A stretch of DNA of 64,000 nucleotides from Arthrobacter_E sp044748305. Lineage in GTDB: Bacteria > Actinomycetota > Actinomycetes > Actinomycetales > Micrococcaceae. The translations under genes and the position numbers were made by a program. The notes below the pieces were generated by a model. The model did no database searches and was not told the DNA's origin. It was given only the letters and a program-made list of their open reading frames with translations. The stretch is taken from contig NZ_JBIVFT010000004.1 in assembly GCF_044748305.1 (NCBI RefSeq), positions 62,001 through 126,000 on the forward strand, written 5' to 3'. Below are positions 1-8,611 of this stretch, in pieces; positions within the stretch are counted from its first letter, which is position 1; each line of letters begins with the position of its first letter.

Positions 1-22
1 CCGCAGCTGACGCGGCACCGGC

Positions 23-910
23 TCAGAGCGGGAAGCGCGCAGCGTCCTCCAGGGCTCCGGCGCAGGTCCAGCTCGCCAAGCGGTCCTCATCCTGCGGTCC
101 GCCATCGAGGGGGCTGCGCAAGCGAGGCCGTCGTACCCAGCAACCTGATTCCTCCGCGATGAGCGCTCCGGCTGCCCAATCGTGTTCGTTCAGGCCGCGT
201 TCGCCGTAGCAGTCGTGAGTGCCATCGGCCACCAGGCACAAATCCAGTGCCGCCGAACCCAGCCGACGAAGGTCCGCGAGCCCGTCCAGGAGGGCCGGGA
301 CGAAAGCCGCCTGCTCAACCCTGACGGCGGCGTCGTACGAGAATCCGGTGGCGACGATGCGGCCGCGTGCGGCCGACGGCGGCCCGGAAAGCCGCCGTGG
401 CTCCCCGGCACCACTCGCGACGTCCCGAAGCCACGCTCCCCCGCCGCGGGTCGCCCAGTACACCCGCCGCAAAGCGGGCGCATCGACGACACCTGCCAGC
501 CAGACCTCCGCCGCTTCGGCAGTCGTCACCTCCGGCGAGGGCCCGGCAACGGCGACGCTCGTGCCGAAGTACACGATGTTGCGGATGAAATTGGTGGTCC
601 CGTCAAGGGGGTCGATCGACCAGCGGTACCCGCTCGGTGCTGCGGGGGCCGTGGTGCCGTACTCCTCCCCTGTGATCGCGTCATGCGGCCGCAGCCGGGT
701 GATGACGGCGCGCACCGCTTCCTCCGCTTCGCGGTCGAACGCCGTGACCCAGTCATTGTCGCTGGACTTGTTGTCCGCCTGGCCGGTCACGTCTTCCTGA
801 CTGAGCGAGGCCCGGCGGGCCAGGACGGCAGCACCCGCAGCGGCGGCCTCCCGGGCCACCTCCAGGAGTTCCTGCGTGGATGAACCGGCGGGAATCAGCG
901 CGTCGTTCAT
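23..910 (-). CDS. Inositol monophosphatase family protein
   Basis: 295 residues, a normal length for the lithium-sensitive inositol-phosphatase superfamily, which removes phosphate from myo-inositol 1-phosphate or related sugar phosphates using Mg2+. The metal-binding motifs are visible: GEE at residues 81-83, the signature IDPLDGTTN at about 99-107 (Asp100 and Asp103 as ligands) and a C-terminal NEHDWAAGAL containing the third Asp. Its ATG overlaps the ligA stop codon by 4 bp (ATGA), so it is probably translated by coupling after ligA. The exact substrate cannot be told from sequence; inositol phosphate, histidinol phosphate and PAP phosphatases share these motifs. Confidence 0.9.
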   Translation of the reverse strand: MNDALIPAGSSTQELLEVAREAAAAGAAVLARRASLSQEDVTGQADNKSSDNDWVTAFDREAEEAVRAVITRLRPHDAITGEEYGTTAPAAPSGYRWSIDPLDGTTNFIRNIVYFGTSVAVAGPSPEVTTAEAAEVWLAGVVDAPALRRVYWATRGGGAWLRDVASGAGEPRRLSGPPSAARGRIVATGFSYDAAVRVEQAAFVPALLDGLADLRRLGSAALDLCLVADGTHDCYGERGLNEHDWAAGALIAEESGCWVRRPRLRSPLDGGPQDEDRLASWTCAGALEDAARFPL

Positions 911-3219
911 GCCTTGGAGCCTTCCTCGGCGTCGTCGGCAGCTTCCGTCTCATCAGCCGAGGCGAACGCGGTGGGACCCTTCTCCAGGAGCAGCCGGAAC
1001 CCGTCCTCATCCAGCACCGGAACCCCGAGCTGCTCGGCTTTCTCCCGTTTGCTGCCGGCGGCCTCACCCGCGACGACGTAGGAGGTGTTCTTGGAGACGG
1101 AACCGGCGGCCTTGCCACCCCGGATGATGATGGCCTCCTTCGCCTGATCGCGGCTGAAGGTGGGCAGAGTGCCGGTGACGACGACGGTCAGGCCCTCCAG
1201 CGTGCGCGGCATGGATTCGTCGACCTCGTCGGCCATCCGGACCCCGGCCGCAGCCCAGGCCTCGACGATGGCGACATGCCAATCCTCTGCGAACCATTCC
1301 TTGACCGCCGCAGCGATGGTCGGGCCCACCCCGTCCACATCGGCGAGCTGTTCCTCCGAGGCGGCCCTGATCGCGTCCATCGATCCGAACGCCGTTGCCA
1401 GTGCACGGGACGCCGTCGGACCGACATGCCGGATGGACAGTGCGACGAGCACACGCCAGAGCGGCTGGGCCTTGGCCTTCTCCAGCTCCGTGAAGAGCTT
1501 CTTGGTGTTCGCCGTGGGTTCTGACGGCTTCTTGGCGGTGCCCTGAGTCCAGAAATACGGCTTGAGCTCCCATTCACCGGTCCCCGCGCCCTTGGACCGC
1601 TTCTCCCGCCAGACCCGGACCTCTCCGAGCGCCGCCCTCAGATCCGCTCCGGCGGACTCCGACGCCAGATCGAAGACCCTCGCTTCATCCACCAGGACGC
1701 CCGGCCCGGTGGGCTGGACAAGGCCCCCTGTCGCCGCAGGGTCCGGACCCGGCCCCGCGGTCAGGGCGAGTGCGGCCTCGTCGCCGAGCGCCTCGACGTC
1801 GAACGCCCCACGGCCCGCCAGATGGGCGACCCGCTGGCGGAGCTGCGCCGGGCAGGAGCGGGCGTTGGGACACCGCAGATCGACATCACCCTCCTTGCCC
1901 GGAGCGAGCACCGTCCCGCAGGACGGGCAGGTCTCAGGCATCACGAAGGCCCACTCGGTGCCGTCCCTCAGGGTCAGGACCGGGCCCACGATCTCGGGAA
2001 TGACGTCGCCGGCCTTCCGCAAGACCACGGTGTCCCCGATCAGGACCCCTTTCGCCTTGACGACGTCCTGATTGTGCAGCGTGGCACGGGCGACGGTCGA
2101 ACCGGCCACCTTGACCGGTTCCATGACGCCGAACGGAGTCACGCGGCCCGTGCGCCCCACATCGACCTGGATGTCCAGCAGCTTGGTGTGGACCTCTTCC
2201 GGCGGGTACTTGTACGCCACGGCCCAGCGCGGCACCCGGGAGGTGTGACCCAGTTGCCGCTGTTCATCCAGCTGGTCCACCTTCACCACGATCCCGTCGA
2301 TCTCGTGGATCAGGCTGTGGCGCTTCTCGCCGTACTCGGCGATGAAGGCCAGGACCTCGTCGAGCGAGTCCAGGACCTTGAAATACGGGCTGGTCGGCAA
2401 TCCCCATTCCTGAAGCAGGGCGTAGAAGTCCGACTGGGCGGCGAGGTCCAGCCCCTCATGCCGTCCCAGGCCATGCACGAACATGGAGAGCGGGCGTTTG
2501 GCGGTCTCGGCCGGGTCCTTCTGCCTCAGCGAACCAGCCGCGGCATTGCGGGGATTCGCAAGGGGCGCCTTGCCCTGCGCGATGAGAGCCTCGTTGAACT
2601 CGGCGAACGCTTGGGAAGGGAAGAAGACCTCGCCACGGATCTCGACCTCGGCCGGGTACCCAGTGCCCGAGAGCTCGCGCGGGATCTCCTTGATGGTGAG
2701 GATGTTGTGGGTGATGTCCTCACCCGTGGTGCCGTCTCCACGGGTGGCGGCCCGGACCAGTTTCCCGTTCCGGTACAGCAGGTTGACGGCCAAGCCGTCG
2801 ATCTTCAGCTCGGTCAGCCAGCGCGGCTGCGCGAGCCCCAGGTTCTGGGTGCTGGCGAGGGCCTTCTCCACCCAGGCGGTCAGCTCGTCGAGGGAGAACA
2901 CGTCCTCAAGGCTGTACATACGGCTCAGATGCTCGACGGCGGCGAAAGCGGAGGACACTTCCCCGCCCACCTCTTGCGTGGGAGAGTCGTTGCTCACCAG
3001 TTCGGGGTGCAGTGCTTCGATCTCTTCCAGGCGCCGGTACAGCTCGTCGAACTCCGCGTCGCTGATGAGGGGTTCATCCTGCTGGTAGTACGCATACCGG
3101 TAACGGCGGACCTCGTCCGCCAGATGCTGATACTCCTCGCGGAGGGCCTCCGCCGGAGTGCCTCCGGAAGGTTCCACGACGTCGTCATTCAGCACGGGTG
3201 CCTCGGGGTTCTCGCTCAC
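907..3219 (-). CDS. ligA: NAD-dependent DNA ligase LigA
   Basis: 770 residues from the chosen GTG; seals nicks during replication and repair by forming an AMP-lysine intermediate from NAD. The adenylation motif KIDG places the AMP-accepting lysine at residue 139. A four-cysteine zinc finger (C431, C434, C450, C456), helix-hairpin-helix repeats and a C-terminal BRCT domain follow in the usual order. Between the zinc finger and the HhH region there is an insertion of roughly 50 residues (VWREKRSKG region) absent from E. coli LigA; from memory it is typical of Micrococcaceae. The GTG at 3219 is preferred because AGGA lies 7-8 nt upstream. An in-frame start 168 nt further upstream would run through the eccC terminator. 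Coupled to the downstream phosphatase gene. Confidence 0.96.
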   Translation of the reverse strand: MSENPEAPVLNDDVVEPSGGTPAEALREEYQHLADEVRRYRYAYYQQDEPLISDAEFDELYRRLEEIEALHPELVSNDSPTQEVGGEVSSAFAAVEHLSRMYSLEDVFSLDELTAWVEKALASTQNLGLAQPRWLTELKIDGLAVNLLYRNGKLVRAATRGDGTTGEDITHNILTIKEIPRELSGTGYPAEVEIRGEVFFPSQAFAEFNEALIAQGKAPLANPRNAAAGSLRQKDPAETAKRPLSMFVHGLGRHEGLDLAAQSDFYALLQEWGLPTSPYFKVLDSLDEVLAFIAEYGEKRHSLIHEIDGIVVKVDQLDEQRQLGHTSRVPRWAVAYKYPPEEVHTKLLDIQVDVGRTGRVTPFGVMEPVKVAGSTVARATLHNQDVVKAKGVLIGDTVVLRKAGDVIPEIVGPVLTLRDGTEWAFVMPETCPSCGTVLAPGKEGDVDLRCPNARSCPAQLRQRVAHLAGRGAFDVEALGDEAALALTAGPGPDPAATGGLVQPTGPGVLVDEARVFDLASESAGADLRAALGEVRVWREKRSKGAGTGEWELKPYFWTQGTAKKPSEPTANTKKLFTELEKAKAQPLWRVLVALSIRHVGPTASRALATAFGSMDAIRAASEEQLADVDGVGPTIAAAVKEWFAEDWHVAIVEAWAAAGVRMADEVDESMPRTLEGLTVVVTGTLPTFSRDQAKEAIIIRGGKAAGSVSKNTSYVVAGEAAGSKREKAEQLGVPVLDEDGFRLLLEKGPTAFASADETEAADDAEEGSKA

Positions 3220-3307
3220 CCCTCCATCCTGCCACGCGGGACTGACATCGGAGGAGGGTGAATTGCGGGAGGGGTGGGAGACCCTGAAAGCGCCGTTGTC
3301 GCGTGAA

Positions 3308-3359
3308 AACGCCCGCCCGGCACTTCTGTCAGGGATGAACAGAATGCCGGGCGGGCGTT
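3308..3359 (-). terminator. Intrinsic terminator after the eccC gene
   Basis: A perfect 15-bp inverted repeat (3308-3322 with 3345-3359) is extended inward by a further 6 bp (3324-3329 with 3339-3344) around a 9-nt loop. On the minus strand the stem is followed at once by TTTTC. It lies between the eccC-like stop (3415) and the ligA start (3219), so it closes the 29-kb cluster. Confidence 0.85.
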
Positions 3360-3414
3360 GGAGCGCAGGCGCCGAGAGGTCTCCCACCCCGGCCGCCCGC
3401 CCACGGCTCCGGGA

Positions 3415-6400
3415 TCAGGCCTCCGGCGGCAGTGCCACCTGAACCTTCCTGGCCTTGCCACGCGCGATGACATAGCCGCGTCCCGGGATGAACTGGTCCT
3501 TGATCCGTCCGAGTCCCGTGCTGAGAAGGCTGTCGCCATCCATGTCGCCGGGGTTGAGCAAGATGCCGCGCCGTCCGGACTTGAACGGCTGGGCCAGCTG
3601 CCAGGCCGACGACCAGGTCGACGTCTCGGACTCGGCCACGACCCACTGCCCGGACTTGACCGACTCGGTGACCAGACGCGCCACACCGGGCTCCGCCATC
3701 GAGTCCGTGAACTCGGTCAGGCCTTCGACGAAGACGGCGACGCCGCCCTGCCGCGCCTGTACGAACTCCACGAGCTCGTCCACGTTCATCTCGACGTCGT
3801 CAGGACCGGCGAACGCCTTGTCCCACACCTTGAGCGCGGCGACGGCGGATCGCCGGGCCCCCAGGTACACGGCCGTGCCGTTCGGGTTGGCCTTCTTGTA
3901 CGCGTAAGCCATGGTGACCAGCGCCGTCGTACGCCCGGAACCGGGAGGGCCCGCGATCATGAGCGCACCCTCGCACGGCACCTGGGCCGCCGTGAGGGTC
4001 TCGTTGTCGACGCCGAACGCCGCCATCCCGGGACCCGCCACGGGCAGGATCCCCAGTTCCACGGATTCCGGCAGGCGCTGGATCCCCGGCGCCTGGGCGA
4101 TGCCGCGGCGCAGCATGGACTCCCGCAGCTTCTGCAGACCACGTGCCTGAAGCGCCAGGTTGGGGGTGCCACCCAGCACCGCCAGCTGGACTTCGAGTCC
4201 GTCGATGATGCCGCGCCCGGGGGGCGAGGAGGAATCCAGGACGTCCTTGGCCACGTCCAGGGCGATGTAGTCGTCGATCGCGGACAGCCGCAGCACGAGG
4301 CGCTTCTGGATGGAGGCGAGAAGCGCCGTCGGCACCGAGCCCGGACGGTCACCGGTGACCACCAGGTGGATGCCGAGCGGGCGCCCATCCGTGGCCAGCT
4401 GGAGGAAGATCTCCCAGATCCCGGCATTGGCCGAGTACTCGTACGACTCGCGGAAGGCGCTGATGCCATCCACCATCACGAAGATCCGCGGTTCCTCCGG
4501 CCGGTTGGCCAGCTGGCGGTACTCCACGATCGTCGAGGCCTTCACCTCTGCGTAACGGCGCGCCCGGTCCTCCGAGACGTCCCGGAGCCAGCGCAGCAGA
4601 CGCCCGACGCGCTCCTCGTCGTCGCCGTCGATCACGGCCCCGACGTGCGGCAGGATCTCCAGCATGGTCAGGCCCGCCGAGCCGCAATCGATGCCGTAGA
4701 CGTTCACCGGACCACCCGCGGGGGTGACCGCGGCGGCCACGGCGATGCTGCGCAGCGCGGCCGACTTGCCCGAGCCGCCGGTGCCGAAGATGGCCATGTT
4801 GCCGTCCCGGTCCGGACGGTAGAAGACCAGAGGCTGATCCTGGTGGGCTGCGTCGTCACCCACACCGAGCAGCAGTTCCTCATCGGTGAGCGGGCCCTGC
4901 AACTCGGAGAAGTCGTAGGCCGAGGCGAGCACCGGCAGCCACGGCTTGCGGGGCGGCTCGATCTCCAGCAGCGCCGCCGCTGAACGGATCGCCTCGGTCA
5001 TCCGGGCGATGTCGTTGGGGCCGGTGGGTTCGGGTTCCGGCTCGCGGAGACTGCTGTCGACCTGCCAGGTGGAACCGGTTCCGAAGCCCATCTCCACGAT
5101 GTCCATCTGCGGCCGCGGCGGCCTGTCCGTCGTCCATCCACCGGCGTAGCCGGTCTGGAAGCCCTGCAGCCGGCCAGGACCGGTCTTCGCCGCCGCACGT
5201 CCCGGGATCGCCGGGTCGAAGTAGGCCGCCATCGGCGAGCCGATCACGTCCGTGGCGTCGTCCACATCGGCCATGCGCAACGCCACGCGAAGGTTGGTGT
5301 TGGCCCTCAGGCTGCCACGGATCACACCGGATGGCTGCTGGGTCGCCAGAATGAGGTGCACGCCGAGCGAACGGCCACGGGCGGCCACATCCACGACGCC
5401 GTCCACGAACTCCGGCATCTCATTGGCCAGTGCCGCGAACTCGTCCACGATGATCACCAGGTACGGCGGAGCCTCGGGATCCGCTTCCCGCTGCATGGCC
5501 AGGAGGTCCTTGGCCTTCTTGCGGTTCAGCAGATGTTCCCGGTAGTGCAGCTCCGCTCGCAGCGAGGTCAGTGCGCGTCGCACGAGGTGGGGCGAGAGGT
5601 CGGTCACCAGACCCACCGTGTGCGGCAATTGCACACAGTCGGCGAAGGCGCTGCCGCCCTTGTAGTCCACCAGCAGGAAGCTGAGACGATCCGGGCTGTA
5701 GGCGCTCGCCATGCCCATGATCCAGGACTGCAGGAACTCGGACTTTCCAGCGCCGGTGGTACCGCCCACCAGAGCGTGCGGTCCCTCGTTCTTCAGGTCC
5801 AGGTACATGGGCTCGGAGCCCTTCGAACCGACCAGCGCACGGAGCGTTCCGTTGTCCTTGCGATTCGGGATGGCGGTGCTGTGGACGGAGTTGTTCTCCT
5901 TCCAGCGCTCTCCCAGCGCCGAAGCCGAATCGAGCAGTTCCTTGCCCACGAGGTTGGCGAAACTGATGCTGCGCGGCAGGTTCGAGTCGTCTTCCAAGGG
6001 ACGTCCGACGTCGACGACGGGAGTCAGCATGCGGGCCAGCTGGGTCGCGAGCTGCTCATCGACGCTCTCGCAGCTGACGGGATAGCTGTGCCGTCCCAGG
6101 CGGACCTGGCCGGTGGTCGCGCCCTGGGTGCCGTCGACCACCATGAAGTCGCGGCAGGCAGCCGGGAGGGACTGCACATCGGCTGCAAGCCACATGAGAT
6201 GCACTCCGGTGTCCGCGCCGCGCTCGGCCAGTCGGGTGAGCCGGCCGCGGTCGACGGGGGCGTCGTCCTCGACGATCACGAGGACTTCCGGGACCACGGG
6301 GGCGGGCGGGGTCTCAAGATCGTCCTTGAGTTCGCCGCGAGGAGTCGGAATCGGCTCGCGGCGCCCGGCAGCCCGTTCATCGACGAGTGCTTCGAGCCGT

Positions 6401-7854
6401 TCCAGAAGTGCGGTGCCCGCAGCCTGTCCGGCGGCCAGGTGGTCACCGGCGAGGGGGCTGTGGCCCGAGCCGACATGGGGAAGCCACTTCAGCCAGCTCC
6501 AGCGGTCCTTGGACCGTGCCGAAGTCATGGCGGAGACCACCAGTTCGGCCGGCGAATGCAGGCCCACGAGCTGGATCACCAGTCCACGGGCGACGTCGTC
6601 CATGACCCCGCGTTCACCGGCCACACCGAAGGAACCGGAGTGCCGGAGCTGGGAGACCAGGGGCACGCCGTCGATCGTGGAGTAGTACTTGATCGCTTCC
6701 TGGATCTCCCGGGCGAACACCGCTTCGGTGTCCCGTTCGCCGGGCTCTTCGATCTGGATACGGGAAGGCGCCGTGCCGAGGCCCAGGCGGAGGGACAGGA
6801 AGCCACGATGCTCGGTGCGGTGGGTCCAGAGCAGCGGGCCCAGGCGGTAGATGGCATCCACAGTGTCCGCGACGGCTGGCGTCTCCTGGAGCCGCACCGA
6901 ACGCTCCACCTTCTGGAGTTCCGCCAGTTCCTCGCGGAACTGTTCCATGCCCTCACGGAACTGGCGGTGCTGCTCCTTGAAACGACGGGTTCCCTGACGC
7001 TTCTGTTCCCACCAGTGGCCGATCGCGAACAGCGGCATGAGCGCCATGAAGATCACACTGGTGACGTTCTGCGTCACGGCGAACAGGGCCGCGCCCATCA
7101 TGAGGGGCAGAAGCATCATGAGCAGAGGGAAGGGTTCCTTCTCCCTCGGCTGCGGACCCTTGGGAGGGACTTTCTTGCGCACCGGGAACCGTGCCACCAC
7201 GCGCGGCGAACGGTTGAAATCCACGGTGGGCTGAGTCGAGACGGCCGCCTGGTTGCGCTGAAGGGTGATCACCGAGATCGTGGTGTCGCCCAGCGCGATG
7301 GTGTCGGAGGAACCGAGGACGGCCCGGGTGACGGGCAAGCCGTCCATGAGGAGGCCGTTGGCAGAGTTCGTGTCGACGATCTCCACGCTCTCGCCCACCA
7401 GGATCCTGGCGTGCCGCTTGGAGGTCAGCGGATCACTGAGCCGGATGTCGCTGTCCCGGCCGCGTCCGATGTAGCTGGTTCCGGACGGCAAGGGGAACTC
7501 CCGGCCCGCGTCGGGCCCGGACAGTACCCGCAGGGTCGCCACCGCCGGGCCGGAGGCCTGCTGATGGGTGGCGAACGCCTGGCTGACCTGGGAGATGGAA
7601 ATCGCCGAGCCGGGCCGAAGCCCGGATTCCAGCAGCTTCGCCTCCGGGTCCAGAAGCTGGCCCCGCATGGCACCGCCGACATAGGACTCCTCGACCAGCA
7701 GGCTGAGCGGGCCCGGCTCGGCGGCGCCGTTCCGGTCGGGGTCGGCGAGCCAGAGTTCGCGGGCGATATCGGCGACAGCCGCTGAGCCGTCGACGGTGAC
7801 GGCGATGTCCTTGCTGTCCAGGTCTCCTCGGCGGAGTGTCAGGCGGAGTTTCAC
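3415..7854 (-). CDS. eccC: EccC/EssC-like type VII secretion ATPase with N-terminal FHA domain
   Basis: 1479 residues. After a beta-rich N-terminal segment (1-95, possibly ubiquitin-like or a degenerate FHA) comes an FHA domain at about 105-200 (GRGRDSDIRLS at 130-140, TNSANG). Two membrane segments at about 241-282 and three FtsK/SpoIIIE P-loop domains follow: GGTTGAGKS near residue 700, GTGGSGKS near 1023 and GPPGSGRT near 1303. Only the first has a canonical Walker B (IIVDE); the third has Arg in place of the P-loop Lys. In type VII systems this protein powers export of WXG100 substrates. An N-terminal FHA is the EssC/YukBA arrangement of Firmicutes rather than the mycobacterial one. GTG start overlaps the upstream FHA gene (GTGA). 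No WXG100, EccB, EccD, EccE or mycosin gene is in the window. Confidence 0.85.
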   Translation of the reverse strand: MKLRLTLRRGDLDSKDIAVTVDGSAAVADIARELWLADPDRNGAAEPGPLSLLVEESYVGGAMRGQLLDPEAKLLESGLRPGSAISISQVSQAFATHQQASGPAVATLRVLSGPDAGREFPLPSGTSYIGRGRDSDIRLSDPLTSKRHARILVGESVEIVDTNSANGLLMDGLPVTRAVLGSSDTIALGDTTISVITLQRNQAAVSTQPTVDFNRSPRVVARFPVRKKVPPKGPQPREKEPFPLLMMLLPLMMGAALFAVTQNVTSVIFMALMPLFAIGHWWEQKRQGTRRFKEQHRQFREGMEQFREELAELQKVERSVRLQETPAVADTVDAIYRLGPLLWTHRTEHRGFLSLRLGLGTAPSRIQIEEPGERDTEAVFAREIQEAIKYYSTIDGVPLVSQLRHSGSFGVAGERGVMDDVARGLVIQLVGLHSPAELVVSAMTSARSKDRWSWLKWLPHVGSGHSPLAGDHLAAGQAAGTALLERLEALVDERAAGRREPIPTPRGELKDDLETPPAPVVPEVLVIVEDDAPVDRGRLTRLAERGADTGVHLMWLAADVQSLPAACRDFMVVDGTQGATTGQVRLGRHSYPVSCESVDEQLATQLARMLTPVVDVGRPLEDDSNLPRSISFANLVGKELLDSASALGERWKENNSVHSTAIPNRKDNGTLRALVGSKGSEPMYLDLKNEGPHALVGGTTGAGKSEFLQSWIMGMASAYSPDRLSFLLVDYKGGSAFADCVQLPHTVGLVTDLSPHLVRRALTSLRAELHYREHLLNRKKAKDLLAMQREADPEAPPYLVIIVDEFAALANEMPEFVDGVVDVAARGRSLGVHLILATQQPSGVIRGSLRANTNLRVALRMADVDDATDVIGSPMAAYFDPAIPGRAAAKTGPGRLQGFQTGYAGGWTTDRPPRPQMDIVEMGFGTGSTWQVDSSLREPEPEPTGPNDIARMTEAIRSAAALLEIEPPRKPWLPVLASAYDFSELQGPLTDEELLLGVGDDAAHQDQPLVFYRPDRDGNMAIFGTGGSGKSAALRSIAVAAAVTPAGGPVNVYGIDCGSAGLTMLEILPHVGAVIDGDDEERVGRLLRWLRDVSEDRARRYAEVKASTIVEYRQLANRPEEPRIFVMVDGISAFRESYEYSANAGIWEIFLQLATDGRPLGIHLVVTGDRPGSVPTALLASIQKRLVLRLSAIDDYIALDVAKDVLDSSSPPGRGIIDGLEVQLAVLGGTPNLALQARGLQKLRESMLRRGIAQAPGIQRLPESVELGILPVAGPGMAAFGVDNETLTAAQVPCEGALMIAGPPGSGRTTALVTMAYAYKKANPNGTAVYLGARRSAVAALKVWDKAFAGPDDVEMNVDELVEFVQARQGGVAVFVEGLTEFTDSMAEPGVARLVTESVKSGQWVVAESETSTWSSAWQLAQPFKSGRRGILLNPGDMDGDSLLSTGLGRIKDQFIPGRGYVIARGKARKVQVALPPEA

Positions 7855-8555
7855 TCGCCGGCCTCACCTTTCATCTTTTCCAATAGGGGCAGGTCTGCGG
7901 CGGTGACCATGTGCGAGGTCACCGCGTGTTCCACGAGCCGGGCCCGGCGGTTCATGGCCAGCTTGCCCCCACCGCCTCGCAGTCCGGACACTCCCACCCT
8001 GTCGAGCTTGTCGCAGACGTTGTCGAGCTTCCGGTTGAAGCGTGTCAGTGCCCAGCCGAGCCGGCGGGCGGCCTCCGCAGAACTCGGGATCGCGCTGAAA
8101 CCGGTGCCCTCACGTCGCAGCATGGGCTCCGCCAAGGCCACGATGAGCGCCTTCTGGGAATCGGTGAAGACCACCGGCCCGATGGTCGTATCGCCGTCCG
8201 CGTCCTTGTCCTGGGACTGTTGCTTGAACGCCGGTGTCCGCAGATGTACTGAGAACTCGTAAGTGGTGGGCCCCGCGGTGAAGACCACCGTGGTCAGCCC
8301 GAAGACGAGCGGAATCCTCGCTCCGGGGGCCAGCCAGGCCTGCATGCCTCCGGAGGAATCGGCGATGGTGGCCGAGATCATCGATCCGACGTTGCTCAGC
8401 CACCAGATGCCGTCGTACTGGGCCACCTCCAGGAAACGCCTGTGCAAGTAGGGGTTCTCGTCGATCGCCAGATCGCCCTCGCGGCCGATGACGAAGACCG
8501 ACTCGTGCACAGGTTCAAACCACTCACCGCAGAAATCAATGGCGAGTTCATTCAT
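7851..8555 (-). CDS. FHA domain protein with C-terminal helical (possible winged-helix) region
   Basis: 234 residues. The N-terminal half reads as an FHA phosphothreonine-binding domain (FVIGREGDLAID near 22-33, then HRRF and a SNVGS strand). The C-terminal half (about 130-234) is Arg/Lys-rich and helical and looks like a winged-helix or helix-turn-helix domain (EAARRLGWALTRFNRKLDNV). The ATG at 8555 has GAGGAGG 7 nt upstream; the reading frame stays open further upstream but no ribosome-binding site supports a longer form. It is translationally coupled to eccC (4-bp overlap) and sits 56 bp after the kinase gene, so it is a candidate adaptor between phosphorylation and the ATPase. Function is inferred only. 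Confidence 0.8.
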   Translation of the reverse strand: MNELAIDFCGEWFEPVHESVFVIGREGDLAIDENPYLHRRFLEVAQYDGIWWLSNVGSMISATIADSSGGMQAWLAPGARIPLVFGLTTVVFTAGPTTYEFSVHLRTPAFKQQSQDKDADGDTTIGPVVFTDSQKALIVALAEPMLRREGTGFSAIPSSAEAARRLGWALTRFNRKLDNVCDKLDRVGVSGLRGGGGKLAMNRRARLVEHAVTSHMVTAADLPLLEKMKGEAGE

Positions 8556-8611
8556 GGCTGCCTCCTCGTATCCCCCGTACTCGTGTCCCCCATGATCTTC
8601 GTGCCGGACCA

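Noticed and set aside
3220..3387. Longer N-terminus for LigA (56 extra codons)
   Set aside because: It would read through the eccC terminator hairpin and lacks a ribosome site; the GTG at 3219 has one.
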